A stretch of 10,848 nt of DNA. It comes from an uncultured Lachnospiraceae bacterium. Its GTDB lineage: Bacteria; Bacillota; Clostridia; Lachnospirales; Lachnospiraceae. Within the stretch, counting starts at the first letter, position 1. Every line of letters begins with the position of its first letter. The notes beneath the pieces are model-generated. The model was not told the DNA's origin. It was given only the letters and a program-made list of their open reading frames with translations, and searched no databases. Shown here piece by piece: positions 1-6,185 of this stretch. The stretch is taken from NCBI GenBank assembly GCA_947631755.1, contig CANRMO010000073.1:1-10848 (forward strand), read 5' to 3'. The position numbers were made by a program, and so were the translations under genes.

Positions 1-1043
1 GGGTTATGGGATTCCACCAGGCGTTTTACATTATGCTCGGCATGAACATCGAGGCCAGCGTGGCCCCGGCGCTGGCATCGATCGGCGGCCGCAAGGATGC
101 AAAGCGGGTGGCGGTCATCGTTGTGCTGTTTGAGAGTATCGGCATGCTGTTTTTCCTTATCGTGACGCAGATCTTTCCGGTCACGCTGGATTGGATCGCG
201 GCCACGTCTCCGGGAAATCCGAGCCGGCAGATTGCCAATGCCAATACTATTTTTGAGTTTATGACGGTCATTCTCCTTCTCCCCTGCGCCAACTATCTGG
301 TCAGAATGGCAAAATGGCTTGTGAAAGGGAAAGACCAGAAGGAAGTGGCAGCCCTGCATTACATAGACGAATCCGGATACCAGTCCGGCACGGTACTGAT
401 CGGCCAGATCGATCAGGAAGTGGGGCGTATGTGCCGGCTTGTCCGGGATAATATCGAGGCGTCTGTAAAAGTGTATTACGATAAGATGCCTTTTGGAAAT
501 GAGCAGTTTGAGGAAAATGAATCCGCGGTGGATTTTCTGAATAAGGAGATTACCGCCGCGCTGATCCGCACCAGTGAGCTGAATATCACGCCCGTAGAGG
601 CGAAACATGTCAGTGATCTGTATCATATCGTGACTGATCTTGAGCGCATAGGCGACCACGCGGAAAATGTGCTGGGGTATTCTGCGCAGATGAAGGATAA
701 CAAGCAGAAGTTTTCGGGCAAGGCAGTGAAAGAGCTGAGAGAGCTGTCGGAGGCAGTATATAAAATATACGACCTCGCCTGTAAATATTTTTATGAGCCA
801 AGCCAGGAGATTTATACCGTCATCTATGATATGGAAGAGAGAATTGATGAGATGGTGGAGAAAATGAGGAACACAAATATCAAACGGCTCAGTAAGGGAA
901 AATGCGAGGCGAACCAGGGACTGTATTTCAGTGAGATTCTGGTGGATCTTGAGAGGGTGAGCGATCACTGCCTGAACATAGCGAAATATGTAAAAAAATA
1001 TCCGATAAAGAAACCGGTTAATTCCGCGGAAATGCAGGGATAA
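1..1043 (+). CDS. Na/Pi cotransporter family protein with C-terminal PhoU domain (5' truncated)
   Basis: This is the C-terminal part of a sodium-dependent phosphate transporter of the NptA/Na_Pi_cotrans family fused to a cytoplasmic PhoU-like domain. The frame is open to the left edge (a Val codon precedes the Met at base 6), so the true start lies outside. Numbering from that Met, residues about 35-58 and 80-103 are hydrophobic membrane segments. The piece NIEASVAPALASIG at 14-27 aligns with the second family motif, usually written GxNIGTxVTALLASIG. Residues about 130-335 form two PhoU-like three-helix repeats with the metal-binding signatures DLERIGDHAENV (211-222) and DLERVSDHCLNI (314-325). 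Full-length members run to about 550-600 residues, so roughly the N-terminal 40% is missing. The family moves phosphate across the inner membrane, and the PhoU part is thought to regulate uptake. The departure from the NIGT motif is odd. No clear terminator follows. Family assignment is secure; the substrate is inferred. Confidence 0.93.
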   Translation, partial: VMGFHQAFYIMLGMNIEASVAPALASIGGRKDAKRVAVIVVLFESIGMLFFLIVTQIFPVTLDWIAATSPGNPSRQIANANTIFEFMTVILLLPCANYLVRMAKWLVKGKDQKEVAALHYIDESGYQSGTVLIGQIDQEVGRMCRLVRDNIEASVKVYYDKMPFGNEQFEENESAVDFLNKEITAALIRTSELNITPVEAKHVSDLYHIVTDLERIGDHAENVLGYSAQMKDNKQKFSGKAVKELRELSEAVYKIYDLACKYFYEPSQEIYTVIYDMEERIDEMVEKMRNTNIKRLSKGKCEANQGLYFSEILVDLERVSDHCLNIAKYVKKYPIKKPVNSAEMQG

Positions 1044-1105
1044 TGGCTCGATTTTGTGCACAATTAAAAGAATTAGACAAAAAAACGCAGACAAAATCAG
1101 TAACT

Positions 1106-1133
1106 TTGTATATAGACATGTTATTTTTATAGT
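1106..1133 (+). promoter_or_regulatory. possible sigma-A promoter for secreted Big2 protein A
   Basis: In the 153-base gap before copy A, a TTGTAT box (1106-1111) and a TATAGT box (1128-1133) are separated by 16 bases, leaving a leader of about 55 bases. The -10 is good, the -35 is weak and the spacer is one base short. The region is AT-rich, so chance matches are likely. No riboswitch-like fold was recognised in the gap. Confidence 0.33.
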
Positions 1134-1196
1134 GATAAGATGGTATACGTGATTAATTTCACCCAAAAAAATAAAAAAAGGGAGGGTAAAAAAGGA

Positions 1197-1860
1197 ATGA
1201 AGAGAATCACGTGCAAAGTTCTGACTGGAGCCATGACAATGGCAGTGCTTTTCGGTGCGGCTGTGATCGCAAATCCGGATGCGGCGTCTGCTAAAGTTAA
1301 GGTGAGCAAGGTGACAGTGAAGTCCCCGGCCGGTTCCAGTAAAAAGGTTGAGATTGCCAAGGGGAAGAGCGTTTCCCTGAGCACTACGGTAAGCGTTAAA
1401 CCAAACAAGAAGGCGAACAAAAAGGTAACTTATAAATCTGCAAAAAAGAAGATCGCAACTGTGACAGCTAAAGGTGTTGTAAAAGGCAAGAAAGCCGGCA
1501 CAACAAAGATTACAGTTACATCCAAAAAGAACAAGAAGAAAAAAGCTACGATCAAGGTTGTAGTTAAGAAAGCAGCAGTAAAGAAAGTGAAACTGAATGC
1601 AAAGAGCGTTTCGCTGGCAGTGGGCGGAAAGAAGACTCTGAAAGCTACTGTGTCACCGACAAAGAATGTCAGCAAAGCGATCCAGTGGAAGACTTCTAAG
1701 AAGAGTGTCGCAACCGTATCCACTAAAGGTGTTGTGACAGGTAAAAAAGAGGGTACAGCTACGATTACAGCCATGGCGGCAGACGGAAGTAAGAAAAAAG
1801 CCACCTGTAAAGTAACGGTAGGTGCAGGGATCTCTGCTGTCAGTGTACCGCACAGCCATA
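1197..1860 (+). repeat. direct repeat, copy 1 (5' part of paralogue A, mates with 5530-6185)
   Basis: The signal peptide and two Big2 domains of A and B are similar at the DNA level. One exact shared stretch of 20 bases is 1725-1744 = 6058-6077, centred on GGTGTTGTGACAGG. The two copies lie in direct orientation about 4.3 kb apart. Recombination between them would delete the intervening cassette and fuse A to B. The two Big2 domains are also an internal repeat within each gene. Confidence 0.75.
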
Positions 1861-3416
1861 TTGTGACAGTTTCTCTCGCATCTGCAAAGTCGCTGAAAGC
1901 GGAGGATTTTACTGTACAGAATAAGAAGACACCGACTGGTGCGTATGCCACGTCGGAAGATATTGAGAAAGTGACGACGGCGGATAACAAGAATTACAAC
2001 GTCATTCTCAGGAGTGGAAGCTCCATCAGTGAGTACTCTTATCTGAAAGTAACTATTCCATCTCTGAAGACAGGCAATTCAAAAGAGATTTATGTGTCAG
2101 ATATCGCAGGTTATGGTGATTCCGGCAACACGACAACCAGCTTTGTGGCAGGTCATGTCGGATGGACAATAAACAAAGAGTACAGCATCAGTAACACAAA
2201 TGCTGTAGGTTATGTCAAGATTGAGAGTGTGGACGGTGTTCCGGCCGGACTTACGGCAAAAATCAGTAAAGATGCTTTCAGCGTAACCGTTTCAGGAAAG
2301 TATTCTGCTGTAGTTGACGGCGGTACGATGGTGCTGAAAGGTAAAGATGAGGCAGGCAAGGAATTTGTCAATAACATCAAATTCTATGTCGGTGATTCGA
2401 ATACTATTGTCGGGACGGTTGTTCCGAGAGTGAGAGTTGCCTATACACCGGATGACCCGACGACTCCGAAATATGATTCATATGGAGATGGATTTGAGCT
2501 CGGCTATGGGGATCACGTTATTTATGCCGGTGCGGATACCACTTCTAATGACGACAGTTATAGTGGAAAGATCAACGGGATTCCGGCAGATATCGCAGCC
2601 TATGATGAAGAGGGCGACCTTAGTTATGTAACGGATGCCAATGGCCTGCGCAAGGCAATTCCTGTGGGTAATTATAACCTGTCATTGTCAATTAAGCGGT
2701 ATAATAATGGTAACCAGGAGATCACAAAGGAGCTGCCATTTACCATGTCTATGTCAGAGGGCGTTACCGTGAGCGGTACAGTAAAAGATGCAGCAGGGCA
2801 GGCCGCAAAAGGTGTGTATGTTTACGGCGCAACTAAATATGATGAATATGACTATCGCTATAGTTTTAGTGCAACCACAGATAAAGATGGCAAGTATATT
2901 ACAAAGGTTGTAGCGGGGGATTACTATACCGAAGCGGACGGGTATGACCTCACGATCGGAAATAATTTTGCATCCGGTGCATTGACAAAAGACTTTGCAA
3001 TGCCTGCATACCGCGTGGACTTTGCGACGGATATCCAGGGGGCAGTTGCATATAAAATTAACAGTGATCTGGTTGTGGAAGACGACTTTGGCAGACAGGT
3101 AGAAGTCAGTCGTGTATATGACAGACTGGATCCGGATTTCGGCAAGCTGTATGCATACCTGATTCCTGGAACGTATCGTGTGCTTCCTCTGAGAGACAGC
3201 TATAAAGAGGATGATGGCGTTGGGCATTATTATTACCATGTAGATGCTTATAGCAAAGTAGGCTCAACAGAGAGCACTACGCCGGGCGGCGCAAAATATA
3301 CAGAATATAATCTGCCTTTCGATAGTCTCATCGGAAGCTACAGATTGTCTCTGGGCAGTACATTTGCTGTGACAGGAAATACAGCTGTAACATTGAATGG
3401 GACAAAGGAAGAGTAA
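1197..3416 (+). CDS. secreted Big2-domain (Ig-like) protein, paralogue A
   Basis: A 739-residue exported protein. Start 1197 is chosen because GGGAGGG (1180-1186) sits 10 bases upstream and the signal peptide begins there. The in-frame ATG at 1140 has no ribosome site. Residues 1-32 form a signal peptide: basic MKR, hydrophobic core, AASA before KVKV. Two bacterial Ig-like Big2 domains follow at about 35-123 and 128-208, each with the family signature (KKIATVTAKGVVKGKKAGT; KSVATVSTKGVVTGKKEGT), and both are extremely lysine-rich. Residues about 210-420 look like further beta-sandwich modules. About 523-575 is a carboxypeptidase-regulatory-like domain (GVTVSGTVKDAAGQAAKGV, then TTDKDGKYITKVVAGDY). 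There is no LPXTG motif, SLH domain or C-terminal membrane segment, so the protein is probably released or held by charge. Big2 domains occur in adhesins and S-layer-like proteins; the role here is unknown. It closely matches paralogue B at 5530. Confidence 0.9.
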   Translation: MKRITCKVLTGAMTMAVLFGAAVIANPDAASAKVKVSKVTVKSPAGSSKKVEIAKGKSVSLSTTVSVKPNKKANKKVTYKSAKKKIATVTAKGVVKGKKAGTTKITVTSKKNKKKKATIKVVVKKAAVKKVKLNAKSVSLAVGGKKTLKATVSPTKNVSKAIQWKTSKKSVATVSTKGVVTGKKEGTATITAMAADGSKKKATCKVTVGAGISAVSVPHSHIVTVSLASAKSLKAEDFTVQNKKTPTGAYATSEDIEKVTTADNKNYNVILRSGSSISEYSYLKVTIPSLKTGNSKEIYVSDIAGYGDSGNTTTSFVAGHVGWTINKEYSISNTNAVGYVKIESVDGVPAGLTAKISKDAFSVTVSGKYSAVVDGGTMVLKGKDEAGKEFVNNIKFYVGDSNTIVGTVVPRVRVAYTPDDPTTPKYDSYGDGFELGYGDHVIYAGADTTSNDDSYSGKINGIPADIAAYDEEGDLSYVTDANGLRKAIPVGNYNLSLSIKRYNNGNQEITKELPFTMSMSEGVTVSGTVKDAAGQAAKGVYVYGATKYDEYDYRYSFSATTDKDGKYITKVVAGDYYTEADGYDLTIGNNFASGALTKDFAMPAYRVDFATDIQGAVAYKINSDLVVEDDFGRQVEVSRVYDRLDPDFGKLYAYLIPGTYRVLPLRDSYKEDDGVGHYYYHVDAYSKVGSTESTTPGGAKYTEYNLPFDSLIGSYRLSLGSTFAVTGNTAVTLNGTKEE

Positions 3417-3477
3417 TTCTGGGCGCGTTGTGATTTATATAAAAGTGATGTGCGAGTGAAAAGCCAGAAAAGGAGAA

Positions 3478-3514
3478 CCTGGCCGGATATGAGAAATATC
3501 TGGCTGGGTTTTTC
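3478..3514 (+). terminator. intrinsic terminator after paralogue A
   Basis: The arms CCTGGCCGGATAT (3478-3490) and ATATCTGGCTGGG (3496-3508) form a 13-pair stem with three G-U pairs and a GAGAA loop, followed directly by five T residues (3509-3513). It lies 62 bases after the stop codon of paralogue A and should end its transcript. An upstream AGCCAG (3462-3467) could pair with either arm region and compete with this fold. Confidence 0.78.
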
Positions 3515-3523
3515 TGTATGGCA

Positions 3524-3592
3524 GAGACTTAAAGATTGCGGCATGTGACTGGCAATACAGGTATAGCACTGAACTGGATGTGTAGGGCAACT
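3524..3592 (+). pseudogene. degraded 3' tail of a third Big2-protein paralogue
   Basis: Bases 3545-3577 can be read as VTGNTGIALNW, matching the C-terminus of paralogue A (VTGNTAVTLNG) and, less well, that of B (IKGNTSVPLNA). Against A (3369-3401) I count 25 of 33 bases identical without gaps. Against B it shares GGCAATAC and CACTGAA. Just upstream, ACTTAAAGATTG resembles the AGCTACAGATTG of A that encodes SYRL, but it now carries an in-frame TAA, and about 15 bases appear lost between the two blocks. No body of a gene is left. The stretch is short, so chance similarity is not fully excluded, but the matching reading frame and its position beside the other two copies make a decayed third copy the best reading. 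Confidence 0.55.
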
Positions 3593-3607
3593 CAAGAGAA
3601 GTTATTG

Positions 3608-3637
3608 TTGACAATTTAAATGGAAAACTATTATAAT
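3608..3637 (+). promoter_or_regulatory. strong sigma-A-type promoter of the ATPase/STAS-like/PIN operon
   Basis: A perfect TTGACA (3608-3613) and a perfect TATAAT (3632-3637) are separated by 18 bases. Transcription would start near 3644, giving a leader of about 20 bases that carries the GAGG ribosome site (3652-3655), 7 bases before the ATG at 3663. This implies strong expression unless repressed. No operator palindrome was obvious over it. Confidence 0.82.
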
Positions 3638-3662
3638 TAATATGCTTGAGTGAGGTACGGCA

Positions 3663-4526
3663 ATGGAAAAATTATTTAAGATCCAGAATTTACAAAATAC
3701 TACAAAGAGTTTTCTGTTCTTATCAGAATTGCAAAATCAAGTGTTGAATTGCGCAGAAACAGATATAATTTTGGATTTTAGTTCTTGTCAATTTAGCCAT
3801 GCAGTTTTTACTTCTTTTTTGGGTGTAATGACAGAAATCGGGGATGCGTATAGTAAAAAAATGATATATCGCTTTGAAAAAGGAAGTAAGACTTTTGAAT
3901 ATTTTTATCGTTCAGGTTTGTACGATTATTTAATGAGTGAATCGGAGGCTACACATGCCAATCAGAATGCATTGTCTTTTTGGAAAGTAGAGTTGGAAGA
4001 TGAAGAAAAACTAATGAACTATGTAGATAAAATTATTGACTTATCTCAAATAAAGTTGTCGGATAACGCGAGGCAGCAATTATTTAAAAATTTTTATGAG
4101 TTGTTTACGAATGCGAAGGATCATTCGGAGCAAAAATATGGGGTTTTTGTGTGTGGCCATTGGCTGCCTAAAGTGGAGGAACTGGTATTTTCGCTATATG
4201 ATACAGGGATAGGAATTCCGCGATTAGTGCAAAATAAAGTCAACAGCCATATGAATGGTGAAAATGCCTTACAGTGGGCTTTACAGACAGGACATTCGAC
4301 CCGTCAGCTGGAAAAAGGGGTACCCAGAGGCCTTGGATTATCAGATTTGCAGGAGTTTGTTGATATAAACAACGGAAGATTAACTATTTTATCGAATGAT
4401 GTATATTATGATTATAACAAAAGAAATGAATTTATAAAGGAAATACCATATGAGATTATTGGCACATTGATCTGTGTAACAATTTGCAAAGATGATGGTT
4501 TATATGTTTATGAAGAAAGTGAGTAA
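3663..4526 (+). CDS. GHKL-type ATP-binding protein with N-terminal STAS-like region
   Basis: A 287-residue soluble protein with no signal peptide or membrane segment. The C-terminal half (about 115-275) is a HATPase_c/GHKL fold. The N-box YELFTNAKDHS (145-155) holds Glu146 and the Mg-binding Asn150; the G1 box is DTGIGIP (180-186); the G2 box is PRGLGL (221-226). No phosphoacceptor histidine domain precedes it, so it is not a classical sensor kinase. A Glu at the position of Glu146 acts as general base in MutL/GyrB-type ATPases and in anti-sigma kinases such as SpoIIAB. Residues about 30-90 (IILDFSSCQFSHAVFTSFLG) resemble a STAS-like sheet and helix, similar to the next gene's product; that is an inference. 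First gene of the cassette, with its own promoter and a start fixed by GAGG. It is 6 bases from the next gene. It may act as a nucleotide-dependent switch for the STAS-like and PIN proteins. Confidence 0.85.
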   Translation: MEKLFKIQNLQNTTKSFLFLSELQNQVLNCAETDIILDFSSCQFSHAVFTSFLGVMTEIGDAYSKKMIYRFEKGSKTFEYFYRSGLYDYLMSESEATHANQNALSFWKVELEDEEKLMNYVDKIIDLSQIKLSDNARQQLFKNFYELFTNAKDHSEQKYGVFVCGHWLPKVEELVFSLYDTGIGIPRLVQNKVNSHMNGENALQWALQTGHSTRQLEKGVPRGLGLSDLQEFVDINNGRLTILSNDVYYDYNKRNEFIKEIPYEIIGTLICVTICKDDGLYVYEESE

Positions 4527-4532
4527 AAGGAT

Positions 4533-4886
4533 ATGGCTAATCAAGTTATACTTAAGGAAATAACCCATGAAGCGGCATCTATGGCTATGGGGAAAAAATT
4601 AAAAGCAGTATTAGAGCCGTTTGTGAGTAGAAATGAGGAAGTAGTGGTAGACTTTGAAAGTATATCACGGTTTGCATCTCCCTTTTTCAATAATAGTTTT
4701 TCTGCACTTGCAATACAATATGGATTTGGTGCAATACAGAAGGTAAGATTGAAAGGTATTTCCGAAATTGGCCGGGATACTTACGATTCGTCATTAGAGA
4801 ATGCTAAGTTATTGTCTGAAAATCCAGATTATAAAAAAGAAATTTCTAAAATTGTATGTTCGGCACCTAAGAAGACGGAGAAGTAA
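4533..4886 (+). CDS. STAS-like domain protein (DUF4325 type)
   Basis: A 117-residue cytosolic protein. Residues about 36-60 (VVVDFESISRFASPFFNNSF) match the core of the STAS-like DUF4325 family: a beta-strand ending in DFE, a short loop, then F-x-S at the start of a helix. Ser49 lies about where anti-anti-sigma factors such as SpoIIAA carry the phosphorylated serine, but the alignment across the loop is loose. Such small STAS-like proteins are commonly encoded next to HATPase proteins, as here. The ribosome site is poor (AAAAGG only 2 bases before the ATG) and the gap from the previous stop is 6 bases, so translational coupling is likely. Expected role: partner, substrate or inhibitor of the upstream ATPase. 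The family is fairly sure; the phosphorylation and partner-switch role is inference. Confidence 0.78.
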   Translation: MANQVILKEITHEAASMAMGKKLKAVLEPFVSRNEEVVVDFESISRFASPFFNNSFSALAIQYGFGAIQKVRLKGISEIGRDTYDSSLENAKLLSENPDYKKEISKIVCSAPKKTEK

Positions 4887-4889
4887 GGG

Positions 4890-5501
4890 ATGAGATGTAG
4901 AATCAACAATGTGAAAAATTATGTACCGATTAATAATCGTGAGATATTTTGTCTTGATACGAATGTTTTGTACTGGTACTGTTATCCGCGTAGTATAGAA
5001 GGTATGCATCCAGTGCGAAAAAGTGAGATTCAGGCATATTATGATTTTGTTGACCGCTTGGTTGAGAACGGGAATCCATTAGTAGTAAGTGTATATAACG
5101 TCACAGAATTTCTCAATGTAATCGAAAAACGAGAGTGCGAAATTTATAGGACATTACATCCAGAGTTTCCTATAGGTGTGAAAGATTTAAGGGGTATGTT
5201 GGAAGAACGGGAACGACTTGCTAAAAATATGCGAGTGGGATTAAATAATGTCAAAGAAACGTGCAAGATTGTTGATCAGGAAATAACGATTTCTATACTT
5301 GACAAATTTGTTGATCGTTTGGAACAACATAAGTGCGATGTATTTGATTTTGCTGTTTTAGAAAATTACATCAAAGAGGAAAATTTAAATATTGTTACAG
5401 ATGATTCAGATTTTTCCACAATAGAAAGCATACATATTTTTACAGCTAACCAAGCGATGTTATCATTAAAAGATGCAGAATGCAGGCGCGCAAGCCTGTG
5501 A
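4890..5501 (+). CDS. PIN-domain protein, putative ribonuclease
   Basis: A 203-residue cytosolic protein with the acidic pattern of PIN nucleases: Asp23 in CLDTNVLYW (21-29), Glu73 in VTEFLN (71-76), Asp153 in DVFDFAVLE (150-158), and Asp172/Asp174 in VTDDSDF (169-175). All metal-binding positions appear present, so it should be catalytically competent. It is longer than VapC toxins (about 130 residues) because a helical stretch at about 80-140 is inserted between the second and third motifs. It begins 3 bases after the previous stop, with GGAG (4877-4880) 9 bases upstream. No small VapB-like antitoxin is present; the upstream ATPase and STAS-like proteins take that place in the operon. The last residues (ECRRASL) are encoded by suddenly GC-rich DNA, so the C-terminus may be a product of the insertion junction. 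The RNA target is unknown. Confidence 0.8.
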   Translation: MRCRINNVKNYVPINNREIFCLDTNVLYWYCYPRSIEGMHPVRKSEIQAYYDFVDRLVENGNPLVVSVYNVTEFLNVIEKRECEIYRTLHPEFPIGVKDLRGMLEERERLAKNMRVGLNNVKETCKIVDQEITISILDKFVDRLEQHKCDVFDFAVLENYIKEENLNIVTDDSDFSTIESIHIFTANQAMLSLKDAECRRASL

Positions 5502-5529
5502 AAGAAAGAACAGAGGGAGGAAAAGGAAT

Positions 5530-6185
5530 ATGAGGAAGTTTATATGTAAGGTTTTGACAGGAGCTATGACGATGGCAGTGCTGTTTTGCGCGGCTGTGAT
5601 CGCTGATCCGGATACGGCGTCCGCCAAAGTCAAAGTATCAAAGGTGTCTGTGAAATCTCCTGCCGGGTCAAAGAAAAAGGCTTATGTGGCGAAAGGGAAA
5701 TCGATATCGCTCAGCACAACTGTGACAGTTAAGCCCAATAAGAGCAAGTATAAAAAAGTGAATTATAAATCTGCAAACAAGAAGATCGCGACAGTGACTT
5801 CCAAGGGCGTTGTCAAGGGAAAGAAGGCCGGGACGACAAAGATCACCGTTACATCGAAAAAGAATAAGAAGAAAAAGGCTGTGATTAAAGTTACTGTAAA
5901 GAAAGCGGCAGTCAAGAAAGTAAAGCTGAGCGCCGAGAAGGCGGCACTGGCCGTAAATGCTAAAAAGACATTGAAGGCGACGGTAACTCCTACTAAGAAT
6001 ACATACACAAAGGTGCTGTGGAAGACTTCCAATAAGAAAGTGGCTACCGTCTCAAGCAAAGGTGTTGTGACAGGTAAGGCAGAGGGAACGGCGACTATCA
6101 CTGCGACAGCGGCGGATGGCAGCAAGAAAAAGGCAACGTGCAAGGTGACGGTAGGAGCCACTCTCTCTACAGTCAGCGTGCCGCA
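5530..6185 (+). repeat. direct repeat, copy 2 (5' part of paralogue B, mates with 1197-1860)
   Basis: This is the second copy of the signal-peptide and Big2 region. The leader is also shared in part: GGGAGG then AAAAGGA before the start in B, against GGGAGGG then AAAAAAGGA in A. Upstream of about 5505 I see no similarity between the two flanks, so the duplicated DNA appears to begin at the ribosome binding site. Confidence 0.72.

Larger units (their letters stand above)
3600..5482 (+). other. AT-rich three-gene cassette between two paralogues, probably acquired
   Basis: This stretch is visibly richer in A and T than the genes on both sides, with codons such as TTA, ATA and AAA prominent, while the flanks use many G- or C-ending codons. 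It starts just after the decayed paralogue tail and ends inside the last codons of the PIN gene, where composition shifts back abruptly (GGCGCGC at 5485-5491). It carries one promoter and three tightly packed co-directional genes. No integrase, transposase, terminal inverted repeat or clear target duplication was seen, so the transfer mechanism is unknown. Confidence 0.55.

Noticed and set aside
1140..1196. Upstream ATG at 1140 as the start of paralogue A
   Set aside because: It has no ribosome site and would place 19 polar residues before an otherwise perfect signal peptide. 1197 has GGGAGGG upstream and matches the start of B.
1430..1990. Long minus-strand reading frame opposite the Big2 domains of A, with a similar one at 5763-6275 in B
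   Set aside because: It is the antisense of lysine-rich codons (AAG/AAA read as CTT/TTT), giving a low-complexity Phe/Val/Thr protein without a ribosome site. The repeat in both paralogues follows from their homology.
3338..3595. Minus-strand frame spanning the end of A and the following gap
   Set aside because: It runs through a terminator hairpin and a gene end, and has no domain, ribosome site or promoter.
4533..5501. Ordinary VapBC toxin-antitoxin pair
   Set aside because: The gene before the PIN gene encodes a STAS-like protein, not an AbrB-, RHH- or Phd-type antitoxin, and the PIN protein is longer than VapC.
5473..5529. Upstream ATG at 5473 as the start of paralogue B
   Set aside because: It lies within the PIN gene in another frame without a ribosome site. 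5530 is supported by GGGAGG and the signal peptide.
3600..5530. Insertion sequence or integrative element ends around the cassette
   Set aside because: I looked for terminal inverted repeats, target duplications and transposase or integrase genes and found none in this window.
5530..5620. Lipoprotein signal in paralogue B (LFCA)
   Set aside because: The residue before Cys is Phe, which does not fit a lipobox, and A has Gly in place of this Cys. A normal ASA cleavage site follows.
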